NCBI GenBank assembly: GCA_049889535.1
Contig: JBMHDF010000010.1
Location: forward strand, 6,871-70,870
DNA: 64,000 bases
Origin: JAYQKL01 sp049889535
GTDB lineage: Bacteria > Pseudomonadota > Alphaproteobacteria > RS24
Reading direction: 5' to 3'
The position numbers and the translations under genes are program-made. Of this stretch, positions 43,054 to 51,964 are shown in pieces (the first letter of the stretch is position 1; each line of letters starts with the position of its first letter). The notes below the pieces were generated by a model. The model made no database searches. It was not told where the DNA came from and saw only the letters and a list, made by a program, of their open reading frames with translations.

Positions 43054-44721
43054 ATGTCTCTTTTTCAAAAACATAAAAAAACAATTGAACAGGCGCTAGA
43101 GGCGTGTCGCACACGGCATTATTGGAGCCCTTTTACGGAATCGCCAAGCCGTGATTTGCACCCTGAGGGGGCGCATGAAAAAGGCAAGGCAGCATTTGAT
43201 GCGCATCTGGGCACATCATTTGAGTTGGAACAACCGGGTGAAATTGGTCGCACAGGGCATGAAATATCACCCTATACCCAAGCGCCGCTGAATATTGACT
43301 ATCCAAAAATTGATGTAGATGCCGTGATGAGCGCAGCGCATAAAGCCCAGCAAAGCTGGAAACATATCGCCCCACAAGAGCGTGTGGGCGTGTGTATGGA
43401 GATGGCGTTTGAATTGGAACGACAATGTTTTGAAAATGCTTACGCGACCATGCATACCGCAGGACAAGCCTTTTTAATGGCCTATTCAGGCAGTGGCCCA
43501 AATGCCCTAGACCGCGGTGTTGAGGCATTAAGCTATGCTTATAAGGCGATGTGTGATGTGCCTGAAAGTGCGGATTGGTCTAAGCCATTTGGCAAAGCGG
43601 GTGATGTGACATTAACCAAAAATTATCGGCTGGTGCCGCGTGGGGTTGCCATAGTGGTATGTTGTGCGACTTTTCCGATGTGGAATGCTTATCCGGCAAT
43701 TTTTGCTAATCTGGCGACAGGCAATCCGGTAATTGTGAAGCCGCACCCTAATGGTATTTTACCAGTTGCGCTGGCCATTAAAACCATGCGCGCGGTTTTA
43801 CGTGATGCGGGGCATGACCCAAATATTGTGATGATGGCAGCAGATACGCGCGATGACCCCATCACCATTGAGCTACTGGAGCATGAAAAAACCGCTATAA
43901 TTGACTATACTGGCAGCCAAAGATTTGGTTTGTGGATTGAAGAAAATTGCGCCAATAAGCAGGTATATACTGAAACGGCGGGATGCAATGGCGTGGTGGT
44001 TGAATCCACCGATAATTTTGAAGGGCTGATTTCAGGTCTTGCCAATGCGCTTTGCGGCTTTTCTGCGCAAATGTGTACAAGTCCTCAAAATATTCATGTG
44101 CCAACGGATGGAATAGAAACCGAACAAGGGCATGTGAGTTTTGAAATGTTTCAAGAGCGCCTAGTCGAAACCATTCGTCAGCGTCTTTCTGACCCCAAGC
44201 GGGCAGCAGCCATGTGTGGCGCGATACAGGCGGATGAGTCGTTAAAAATTTTGGATAATTTGAGAGCCGATAAGCGTGCGGAAATTGTTTTAGAGAGTGT
44301 GCCTTATGAGCATCCGGATTTTCCAAATGCGCGCACCGCAACACCATTAGTTTTAGCCACCAGTGCAGATAATCAGGAGCTTTATGCGCAGGAGCATTTC
44401 GCGCCAGTTTCGTTTCTCATTCGTGAAGATAATGCCTCAACAGCATTGGCCAATGCTGCCCAACTGGCCGCAACGCATGGCGCGATTTCGTCTTATTTAT
44501 ATAGCGCCGACCCTGAATATAAAGAGATAGCCCAGCACGCATTTGCTGAAGCGGGCGCGTCTCTTTGGTGCAATATGACTGTGCCCATGCCAATAAATTT
44601 TGCAGCCGCTTATAGTGATTATCATGTGACAGGCCTTAATCCGGCGGGCAATGCGTGTTTGGCAGATTTGGCTTTTGTGACCAATCGGTTTCGGATTGTG
44701 CAGTTTCGGGAGCCAGCATGA
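43054..44721 (+). CDS. paaN: PaaN-type aldehyde dehydrogenase
   Basis: A 555-residue enzyme of the PaaN branch of aldehyde dehydrogenases. MAYSGSGPNALDRGVEALSYA, GVAIVVCCATFPMWNAYPAIFANLATGNPVIVKPHPNGILP and the catalytic Cys in FSAQMCTSPQNIHVP are characteristic. By family knowledge such enzymes oxidise the ring-opened aldehyde in phenylacetate-type breakdown, though the hydratase domain found in PaaZ is absent. The ATG at 43054 is chosen (AGAGAG box); the frame begins inside the thiolase gene at 43024. No paaABCDE oxygenase genes are nearby, so the true substrate may differ. Confidence 0.87.
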   Translation: MSLFQKHKKTIEQALEACRTRHYWSPFTESPSRDLHPEGAHEKGKAAFDAHLGTSFELEQPGEIGRTGHEISPYTQAPLNIDYPKIDVDAVMSAAHKAQQSWKHIAPQERVGVCMEMAFELERQCFENAYATMHTAGQAFLMAYSGSGPNALDRGVEALSYAYKAMCDVPESADWSKPFGKAGDVTLTKNYRLVPRGVAIVVCCATFPMWNAYPAIFANLATGNPVIVKPHPNGILPVALAIKTMRAVLRDAGHDPNIVMMAADTRDDPITIELLEHEKTAIIDYTGSQRFGLWIEENCANKQVYTETAGCNGVVVESTDNFEGLISGLANALCGFSAQMCTSPQNIHVPTDGIETEQGHVSFEMFQERLVETIRQRLSDPKRAAAMCGAIQADESLKILDNLRADKRAEIVLESVPYEHPDFPNARTATPLVLATSADNQELYAQEHFAPVSFLIREDNASTALANAAQLAATHGAISSYLYSADPEYKEIAQHAFAEAGASLWCNMTVPMPINFAAAYSDYHVTGLNPAGNACLADLAFVTNRFRIVQFREPA

Positions 44722-45158
44722 GTGTAACGGAAAAAGATATTCTCGGGGCATGGCATTTGCAGCAATGGCGGATTGAATTGCCCGATGGGCGGGTGCATTA
44801 CCCTTTTGGTGAAACACCTAAAGGGCAAATTCTATACACAAATGACGGGCAAATGTCGGCAACCATAATGGCTGATGCGCGAAGTGGATTTGGGGCAGCT
44901 AGCGCGCGCCAAATAAGTGATGCGCAAAAAGCTGTCGCTTTTGATGGTTATTTTCATTATGCGGGCCATTGGTCGCTAGAGGGTGATGTGGTGGTGCATG
45001 ATGTTACTTTGTCGCTCAATCCAGATTTTATTGGTAGCCAACAGCGCCGAAAAGCAAGTTTTCAAGACCCTTATCATTTGACCTTATCAGCACAAGAAGA
45101 AGTCAAAGGTAAGGGCATGCGATATCATTATATTGACTGGTTCAGGGAGGAAAATTAG
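44718..45158 (+). CDS. Lipocalin-like domain protein
   Basis: A 146-residue beta-barrel protein of the lipocalin_5 type. It opens with ILGAWHLQQWRIELPDGRVHYPFGETPKGQILYTNDGQMSATIM, which is the usual start of this family, and continues with HYAGHWSLEGDVVVHDV. There is no signal peptide, so it is probably cytoplasmic and may bind a hydrophobic ligand or intermediate. The ATG overlaps the paaN stop as ATGA, which places it in the operon. Activity, if any, is unknown. Confidence 0.82.
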   Translation: MSVTEKDILGAWHLQQWRIELPDGRVHYPFGETPKGQILYTNDGQMSATIMADARSGFGAASARQISDAQKAVAFDGYFHYAGHWSLEGDVVVHDVTLSLNPDFIGSQQRRKASFQDPYHLTLSAQEEVKGKGMRYHYIDWFREEN

Positions 45159-45160
45159 TC

Positions 45161-46642
45161 ATGGCTTTAAATGAAATTAAAAGTTTTATCGTGGCATTGT
45201 TTGCGTCAACCAATCCGGATATTTCGGCAGCCTGTGAAAATCTAGCACTTGAAAATGCGTTCCCGAATATTCAAATCGAACAAAGTCGTGCGGTAACAAG
45301 TCGCGCGGATTTACCAGGATTTTGTCAAATCACAGGGCATATTGACCCGAATATTGGGTTTGAAGCGCGGTTTCCGTTAACTGAGTGGAATGGCAAATAT
45401 TATCAAGCTGGTTGTGGTGGCTTTTGCGGGCGCGTTTTACCTGACCGCGAAACGCATTCAAATGCCATTAACCATGCTTTACGACGCGGTTATGCGACGG
45501 TTACAACCGATGGTGGGCATCAGGGAAAATCAATTGGCGATGCGAGTTGGGCCATCAATCCGGTGGCTGAAAAAACCTATGCGAGAGAGGTTTTGCCAAA
45601 TACACATGCGGCGGCTCATGCCTTGATAGACACACTCTATGGCCGCGAGCCTGACTATTCTTATTTCTCAGGCTGTTCTAATGGCGGGCGTTTGGCTGGC
45701 AAAGCCGTGCAGGAATATCCAGATTTATTTGATGGTGTGATTGCGGGTTGTCCGGTTTTAAATCTGTCTCAAAATGGTGGTGTTTTTGGTTCTTGGGTGA
45801 TGCAGGCAAATCTTGATGCAAATGGGCAGCCAATTTTAACCTCTTCATTTAAGGCCAAGCTGCCCATGCTTGAGGCCAATGCGCTGGCGCAATGTGATGC
45901 GCTTGATGGGGTTGAGGATGGCGCGATTCAAAAACCATTTTCCTGTCAGGTCAGCCTCGACCCGATTGCGACATGCGCGCTTGAAAACAATGTTGATTGC
46001 CTGACTGCGGATGAAAAATCACTAATACGAAAGCTCTATGATGGTGCGCAAAATTCAAGTGGCGACAAACTTTTTTATGGTGCGCCCGCAGGCAGTGAAC
46101 GCTATTGGGGCTTTTGGTATATTGGCGGTGAGGACCGCCCTGCCGTTGGTACTCTATTAGCTGAAGGTTTTTTGCCCTATCTTGGATTTCCTGAAGACCC
46201 GAAAAATTACACTGGTTTAGATTTTAATTTTGATACTGATGTTGCGAAACTGGTGCCGCAATCGGCGCTTTTAGATGCCAAGAATCCAGATTTAAGTGCT
46301 TTTAAAAAGGCTGGTGGGAAACTGATTATGTGGCACGGTTTGGCCGACCCATTGGTTTTGCCCCAACAAAGTGAGGCCTATTATCAAGCCGTGCGTGATA
46401 CTATGGGTGCGGCAGAAACCGACACATTTTTCCGCCTGTTTTTGGCACCTGGCATGGGTCATTGTTGGGAATTGCCCGCCGCTTTGCCAGACCGAATGAG
46501 CATGTTGCAAGCACTTGAAAATTGGGTTGAAAAGGGTATTGCGCCAGATGATGTGGCGCTTAAAGAGTTTGAGAAAGGCTCGCAGACAGGTCGTCATGGT
46601 GCGTTAAAACCCTATCCACAACAGGCTGTTTATTCGCAGTGA
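45161..46642 (+). CDS. Tannase/feruloyl esterase family hydrolase
   Basis: A 493-residue alpha/beta hydrolase. The family CS-D-HC arrangement is visible: Cys-Ser in FSGCSNGGRLAGKAVQEYPDLFDGVIAGCP, Asp in WHGLADPLVLPQ and His-Cys in APGMGHCWE. In tannases and feruloyl esterases this Cys pair forms a disulfide linking the Ser and His. The N-terminus does not look like a classical signal peptide, which is unusual because most relatives are exported. It is the last gene of the thiolase operon and ends at a strong terminator. Confidence 0.9.
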   Translation: MALNEIKSFIVALFASTNPDISAACENLALENAFPNIQIEQSRAVTSRADLPGFCQITGHIDPNIGFEARFPLTEWNGKYYQAGCGGFCGRVLPDRETHSNAINHALRRGYATVTTDGGHQGKSIGDASWAINPVAEKTYAREVLPNTHAAAHALIDTLYGREPDYSYFSGCSNGGRLAGKAVQEYPDLFDGVIAGCPVLNLSQNGGVFGSWVMQANLDANGQPILTSSFKAKLPMLEANALAQCDALDGVEDGAIQKPFSCQVSLDPIATCALENNVDCLTADEKSLIRKLYDGAQNSSGDKLFYGAPAGSERYWGFWYIGGEDRPAVGTLLAEGFLPYLGFPEDPKNYTGLDFNFDTDVAKLVPQSALLDAKNPDLSAFKKAGGKLIMWHGLADPLVLPQQSEAYYQAVRDTMGAAETDTFFRLFLAPGMGHCWELPAALPDRMSMLQALENWVEKGIAPDDVALKEFEKGSQTGRHGALKPYPQQAVYSQ

Positions 46643-46670
46643 CTTTAATTGGTTTTTAAAACCGCAAAAA

Positions 46671-46698
46671 AAAACCGGAGTCCGAGGACTCCGGTTTT
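46671..46698. terminator. Bidirectional rho-independent terminator
   Basis: AAAACCGGAGTCC and GGACTCCGGTTTT form a 13-bp stem with a minimal loop, with T- and A-runs on both sides. It separates the convergent tannase-like and TonB-receptor genes. Confidence 0.92.
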
Positions 46699-46717
46699 CT
46701 TTTACATTGTGACCAGA

Positions 46718-49048
46718 TTAGAAGTTGTAATCCAGCTTAAATGTGATGTTGCGTGGACGGGCATAAAGCGCGTCATAGGCAGTACCTGTGCCGCCAGTCA
46801 CCGTGCCAGCCAATGGCAATGTGCCACCGATAACACGAATGCGCTCATCCGTCAGGTTGTCACCAATCACAGACAGACGCCATGAACCGTCACCACCAGC
46901 TAGGCCAATTTGAGCGCCAAGCTTGGTGTAGCCATCTTCCTGCAAATTGGCATCAAGGTTTGTTGCCAAGAAATATTCAGAAGAATAATCCGCATTAATG
47001 TTGAAATCCAGAACCATGTCATTGGCTAATGTGGTTTCATAATCAATGCCGAAATTAGCTGTATATTCTGGTGCATATGGTGCTGTGTAACCAGAGCGGT
47101 CACAATAGCCACGTGCGTTTCTTGTTTCACCAAAACCACACTGACTGTCTTTAAAGTCGGTATAGGTGTAATCAAGATAAGCCGCACCGCCATAGATTTC
47201 TAAGCCTTCAGAAACCAGAAAGCGACCATCAATTTCAATACCTTCCACTTCAGCTGTTGATGCATTGTCAACAAAGAAGCCCAACACACCATCAAAGATG
47301 TTGGTTTGCAGATCATTATAATCTGTTTGGAAAACAGTGACATTGATTTGCGCGCGGTCCCAATTCATTTTGGCGCCGATCTCATAGTTTTCGGCTTCCT
47401 CACCCGCAAATTCAAACGCACCTGCTGGCGGACGCACACCTGTTCTTGGGTTTGGCACGGTCACAGTACCAGGTGCTGAGTTTGAGCGAATGTCAAAGCC
47501 ACCTGCTTTTGAGCCTTCAGTGAAAGAAGCATGAATAGCTACATTATCATTGACGTCATATTGCAAACGCACCAATGGGTCAAAAGAGCTTTCCTCGCGG
47601 TCACCTTGCAAGCTATGCGGGAACACATTCAAGACCGCTGCCCATACTGCTTGTACAGTTGCAGACCCTGTCTGACCATCTGCGCCTAATACGCGCAAGA
47701 CACGGCTGCCTTCTTTTTCTTCGCTGGTGTAACGCGCACCAACGGTTAGGTTTAACTGTTCAGTGATGTCATAGTCACCTTGTGCAAAGACTGACCAGCG
47801 TTTAGAGCTTTGGTCATAATTTCTTGCCCATTGCGTATCTGGCAAGACTGAAAGTGCGCCACCAGTTGCAGCTGTTGCTGGGTTTTGCAGCAATGCATTT
47901 GCAAATGTACGGATGAATTCACCCAGATACACATCATCAGTCACTTTCAAATCATCATCTTGATAGAAGACGCCGGCAATATAGTCCAAACGTTCTCCAC
48001 CTGGTGAGGCGATACGGAATTCTTGAGAGAATTGCTCATAGGCTTCACTTTGATTTGTACCATCAAGAATATCTAAATGTGTGTAGTCCACATCAAGCAC
48101 TTCAAAAGTGTCATATTCAACATAGCCTGTGATGGAGGTGATGGTGTGGTCATTCCAGTCATAATTGGCTGTTAAGACAAAATTATCCAACTCGTTTTTG
48201 GAATAAACTTCACCGCTACCCCGCGCCCAATCTTCATTCGTGTCAACACCTGCCAGAAATGGGTTCAGGCTATAAGTGCCTTGTGGGTTCAGGTTTTCCA
48301 TCGGATAGCCATAGCTATCAAACTCAGCATGTTCGACTTTCATGTTAACAGTCAATGGACCGCCATCATCCCATGCCAATTGTGCACGAAGATAATCTTC
48401 TTCACGCTGTGGCTCTTTACGATTAAGATGTGTGTTGACAATCCAGCCATCAAGCTGACGATGAGAAACGGTCAAACGCGCACTTAATGTGTCAGACAAA
48501 GGCCCGGATAAAACACCGAGAAGTTGTGGCTCTTCATGGTTCATTTCGTATGAAACTGAAACCTTACCCTCAAACTCTTTAGTTGGTTTGGCAGAAATCA
48601 CGCTAATCGCACCCGCAATCGCGTTTTTACCAAACAAGGTCGGTTGTGGACCGCGCAGCACCTCGACACGCTCAAGGTCAACCAAAGGTGTTCGGATGAG
48701 CTGGCTACGGCCATATGAAATGCCGTCAAAATACATCGCAACTGATTGCTCAAAACCTTTATTGTTACCGGTTGTTACGCCGCGCACCGAAATGGTTGTG
48801 TCAATCTGGTTTTCGTTAATGGTCACATTCGGCAAAGATTGCGACAGGCTTGATAAATCATCAATACTGCGGTTTTCGAGTGTATCACCTGTTACCGCCG
48901 CAATTGAAATTGGCACGTCACTGAGTGACTCAGCGCGTTTTTGAGCTGTCACAACAATTTCATCAAGAGATTGTGCCACAGCAGAACCACCTGCAACGCC
49001 TAAAATCAAGGCGAGCGCAGATGCAGAATAGAATGTTTTCTTCAACAT
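46718..49048 (-). CDS. TonB-dependent outer-membrane receptor
   Basis: A 776-residue outer-membrane transporter with a signal peptide (about 1-25, ending SAVA/Q), a TonB-box-like start (SLDEIVVTAQKR), a plug domain (VPISIAAVTGDTLENRSIDDLSSLSQSLPNVTI, RGV, VEVLRGPQPTLFGKNAIAGAISV) and a beta-barrel ending in PRNITFKLDYNF with the C-terminal aromatic. The VVTAQKR class is common in bacteria that import plant- or alga-derived organics or siderophores. Being flanked by an esterase and a CoA ligase, it may import the substrate of this catabolic region, which is an inference. Confidence 0.94.
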   Translation of the reverse strand: MLKKTFYSASALALILGVAGGSAVAQSLDEIVVTAQKRAESLSDVPISIAAVTGDTLENRSIDDLSSLSQSLPNVTINENQIDTTISVRGVTTGNNKGFEQSVAMYFDGISYGRSQLIRTPLVDLERVEVLRGPQPTLFGKNAIAGAISVISAKPTKEFEGKVSVSYEMNHEEPQLLGVLSGPLSDTLSARLTVSHRQLDGWIVNTHLNRKEPQREEDYLRAQLAWDDGGPLTVNMKVEHAEFDSYGYPMENLNPQGTYSLNPFLAGVDTNEDWARGSGEVYSKNELDNFVLTANYDWNDHTITSITGYVEYDTFEVLDVDYTHLDILDGTNQSEAYEQFSQEFRIASPGGERLDYIAGVFYQDDDLKVTDDVYLGEFIRTFANALLQNPATAATGGALSVLPDTQWARNYDQSSKRWSVFAQGDYDITEQLNLTVGARYTSEEKEGSRVLRVLGADGQTGSATVQAVWAAVLNVFPHSLQGDREESSFDPLVRLQYDVNDNVAIHASFTEGSKAGGFDIRSNSAPGTVTVPNPRTGVRPPAGAFEFAGEEAENYEIGAKMNWDRAQINVTVFQTDYNDLQTNIFDGVLGFFVDNASTAEVEGIEIDGRFLVSEGLEIYGGAAYLDYTYTDFKDSQCGFGETRNARGYCDRSGYTAPYAPEYTANFGIDYETTLANDMVLDFNINADYSSEYFLATNLDANLQEDGYTKLGAQIGLAGGDGSWRLSVIGDNLTDERIRVIGGTLPLAGTVTGGTGTAYDALYARPRNITFKLDYNF

Positions 49049-49210
49049 GCCCTATTTTCTCCCTAAGACTTTTAATAGTTAGAGTTTATGGAGAGTTGGT
49101 TTGTTTACGCAAGATGAAATCTGCAACACAATAATTAAGCAGCTTTATGTGTTATTATTGCAACAACCCTTTTCATGCAGAAATTGTTTGTTTTAGGGGT
49201 GATGGCGGAC

Positions 49211-50881
49211 TTAGCTGGTTTTTAACCTATCCTCAAGAGCTTTGCGGTCAACTTTGTTCATGGCATTTCGGGGCAGTGCCTCGATGATTTCGAGACGTTC
49301 TGGCCATTTGAACACGGCGAGTTTTAAGGTTTCAAAATAGGTTTTAATATCCTCCAGACCCAGTTTTTGGTCAGGCAATAGGACGATAAAGGCACAAATT
49401 TTTTCTCCCATGACCTCATCTGGATAGGCGGCCACCGCCGCTTCGGCAATCGCCGGATGGGTGGTGAGAACTTCATCAAGCTCTTCGGGTGAAATATTCA
49501 CCCCGCCGCGCACAATTAAGGATTTGCAGCGTCCAACAAAACGATAATATTGGTTTTTATCGCCCGTAATTTCAAACAAATCGCCAGAGCGGAAATAGCC
49601 ATCTTCGCTAAAGGCATCAGCATTGTCAGCGGGCGCATTATAGTAGCCATCAAAAACTGTGGCGCCTTTTATCAAGCATTCGCCCACCTGACCCGCTTGC
49701 GTGATTTCTTCGCCGGTTTCAATATCCACTAATTTGGTTTGAATATGTTTGGAAATACGGTTGTCCCATTCATGGTCTGGGCGGCCAAATCGCGGAAAAT
49801 AACCAGCGCGGCTTTTTGCATCTGGCACATCTGTAGGGTTCGCTAAAATACTCATACCCTCATTGGAGCCAAAAATATTCACCACATCAATGTCAAATTC
49901 ATCTTTAAATCCAGTAATCATTTCTGGCGTTAATGGCGCGCTACCAGAGGCCAAAATATGCAATTTTGACAAATCAAAATTCGCCTTAATGCCTTCTTTT
50001 TGAATTAAAAACTGGTTTAAAACAGCCGGTGGCAAAATTGTATATTGCACTTGTTCATTTTGCAGCTGGCTAAGTAAAACATTGGCCTCAAACGGATGGT
50101 GAAGCACCATTGTGCCGCCAAGTTGCAGCCAGTAAAATAAAAAACCACCAATCGCTGCCATATTAATAAATGGAAACGGGTTCAACATGATGGCGCCTGG
50201 TTTCAATTTAATGGCATCCTCGCTGGCTAAAGTCGAAGACAGCCAGTGATTATAGCTACGCGGGACGCCTTTGGAGCGCCCTGTTGTGCCAGAAGTCCAG
50301 CAAATGGTGAATATATCATTGGCGTTAATATCAAGCCCCGCGCAATAGTCTTTATATTCGCGCATTTGTGGCGTATCGGCATTAATCCAGTCATCGCCAG
50401 ATAAAATCACGGCGCGACATTTGTCAGAAAAAATAGCTGCTTGCTCTTTCCCAAAATTGTCACCCTTAAAATTTTCAAAAGCCAAATAAGCCTCGGCCTC
50501 AATGGTTTGGTCAATATGTGACAGCTCAAAATGTCCATATTGCATCGCCACCGGACTAACAATAAGCCCCAGCCGGCTGGCGGCAAGATAGACGAGCACA
50601 ATTTCGCTCACATTGGGCATTTGCAAAACCAGCTTATCGTCTTGACGCAAACCTGCCTGATAGAGTAAGCAGGCCAGCTGATCAGTTAGTTGGTCAATAT
50701 CGGAAAATGATAATCTTTTTGGGGTGCCGCCGACCAATTCTTCGCGATTGGGTGGGTCAATCAGGGCTTCTTTTTGTGTGGCGCTTTGTCGGCAGTCTGC
50801 GAAAATAGAACGTAATGTTTTGTCACCCCACCACCCTTTTTGGGTGAGGTCATTAATTTTTTCTTCAGCTGTTGTCCGCAA
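49211..50881 (-). CDS. AMP-dependent acyl/aryl-CoA ligase
   Basis: A 556-residue class I adenylate-forming enzyme. The P-loop is CWTSGTTGRSKGVPRSYNHW, the A8 region YFRSGDLFEITGD followed by GRCKSLIVRGGVNISPEELDEVL, and the catalytic Lys is in ALPRNAMNKVDRKALE. It resembles the 2,3-dihydroxybenzoate- or benzoate-type ligases by eye, but the substrate is open. The start is a TTG at 50881 with GAGGGGG seven bases upstream; no usable ATG is nearby. It is divergent from the duplicated HxlR regulator, which is its most likely controller. Confidence 0.88.
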   Translation of the reverse strand: MRTTAEEKINDLTQKGWWGDKTLRSIFADCRQSATQKEALIDPPNREELVGGTPKRLSFSDIDQLTDQLACLLYQAGLRQDDKLVLQMPNVSEIVLVYLAASRLGLIVSPVAMQYGHFELSHIDQTIEAEAYLAFENFKGDNFGKEQAAIFSDKCRAVILSGDDWINADTPQMREYKDYCAGLDINANDIFTICWTSGTTGRSKGVPRSYNHWLSSTLASEDAIKLKPGAIMLNPFPFINMAAIGGFLFYWLQLGGTMVLHHPFEANVLLSQLQNEQVQYTILPPAVLNQFLIQKEGIKANFDLSKLHILASGSAPLTPEMITGFKDEFDIDVVNIFGSNEGMSILANPTDVPDAKSRAGYFPRFGRPDHEWDNRISKHIQTKLVDIETGEEITQAGQVGECLIKGATVFDGYYNAPADNADAFSEDGYFRSGDLFEITGDKNQYYRFVGRCKSLIVRGGVNISPEELDEVLTTHPAIAEAAVAAYPDEVMGEKICAFIVLLPDQKLGLEDIKTYFETLKLAVFKWPERLEIIEALPRNAMNKVDRKALEDRLKTS

Positions 50882-50940
50882 AATAAATCCCCCTCAAATA
50901 TCCCTAACATTTATCGAAACTAGTTAACTTTTTTAAATAT

Positions 50941-50950
50941 ACTATATAGT
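50941..50950. promoter_or_regulatory. Palindrome between the ligase and HxlR genes
   Basis: ACTATATAGT is a perfect 10-bp inverted repeat in the shared upstream region. It may be an HxlR-family binding site or only part of an AT-rich promoter. Confidence 0.3.
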
Positions 50951-50995
50951 CTGTTATAGGCGTGCAATCCTTAGTTAAACATGGTGAAAGATAAA

Positions 50996-51964
50996 ATGAC
51001 GGAAATAAAAACCATTAAAGCCTGTTCTATTTGGCGCGCTTTAGACGTGCTTGGGGATAAGCCGACACTGTTAATTCTCGAATCCTATTGGTTGGGCTCA
51101 AGGCGTTTTTCTGATTTTCATAAACAAACCGGATTGTTAAAAACCGTCATAAGTGATCGTCTACAAAAGCTGCTGAAAGCAGGTTGCATGCAAAAAATCC
51201 CTTATTCAGATAAGCCTTTGCGCTTTGAATATCGTGGCACTGAAAAGCTGCTTGATTTATATCCCGTCGCTTTGAGTATGTTGAATTGGGAAAATAAATG
51301 GAATGATAATCACCATAAAATTGCGGTGAGGCTCACGCATGAAACCTGCGGTCAAGCCACCACACCAATTTTGCAAAATGACTGCTGTGCAAGCGTCATT
51401 GATGCCCGCGAGGTCGAGTGGAAAGTTGGACCCGGTCTGTCAGATGTGCCATTAAATTATCAACGCCGCCGTAAAACCACACTTGATGTGACCAACCGCA
51501 ATACAGCATTATTTGACAGTATTATTGATGTGATTGGGGACCGATGGTCGAGCTTAATCATTCGCTCTGTTTTCACCCAAATCAATCATTTTCAAGATAT
51601 TCAGGATGAAACTCAAATGGCGTCCAATATATTATCAGAACGTTTGCTTGATTTAGTGGCGCGTAACATTCTCAAACGCCTTGAGGTTGATAAACGTCGG
51701 GTGCAATATCGCTTGACTGAAAAAGGGCGCGATATTTATCCGATTTTAATGTCTTTATTGGTTTGGGGAGATCGCTGGTATGCCGATGAAAAAGGTCCGC
51801 CTTTGGTCTTGACGCATCGCCCCTGTCAGAAACCCTTGCAAATGAATATTATCTGTTCCGCCTGTGGTGATAAAATTCATGTATCAGACATGTCATTTGA
51901 AGTTGCAGATGGCGGAACAGGGCGGTTTGCAACCAATCCATATCGCGCGGCGAGGACGGCTTAG
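50996..51964 (+). CDS. Tandem-domain HxlR-family transcriptional regulator
   Basis: A 322-residue regulator with two winged-helix HxlR domains in one chain. Domain one begins at about residue 6 (CSIWRALDVLGDKPTLLILE...FSDFHKQTGLLKTVISDRLQKLL), domain two begins near residue 165 (DSIIDVIGDRWSSLIIRSVF...MASNILSERLLDLV). Each is followed by a His/Cys-containing segment (THETCG...DCC; THRPCQ...CSACGD), so the whole unit appears duplicated. HxlR proteins normally dimerise and sense electrophiles or redox through Cys. I prefer the ATG at 50996 (GGTGAAAG box); an ATG at 50981 is the alternative. The divergent CoA ligase is a probable target. Confidence 0.87.
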   Translation: MTEIKTIKACSIWRALDVLGDKPTLLILESYWLGSRRFSDFHKQTGLLKTVISDRLQKLLKAGCMQKIPYSDKPLRFEYRGTEKLLDLYPVALSMLNWENKWNDNHHKIAVRLTHETCGQATTPILQNDCCASVIDAREVEWKVGPGLSDVPLNYQRRRKTTLDVTNRNTALFDSIIDVIGDRWSSLIIRSVFTQINHFQDIQDETQMASNILSERLLDLVARNILKRLEVDKRRVQYRLTEKGRDIYPILMSLLVWGDRWYADEKGPPLVLTHRPCQKPLQMNIICSACGDKIHVSDMSFEVADGGTGRFATNPYRAARTA

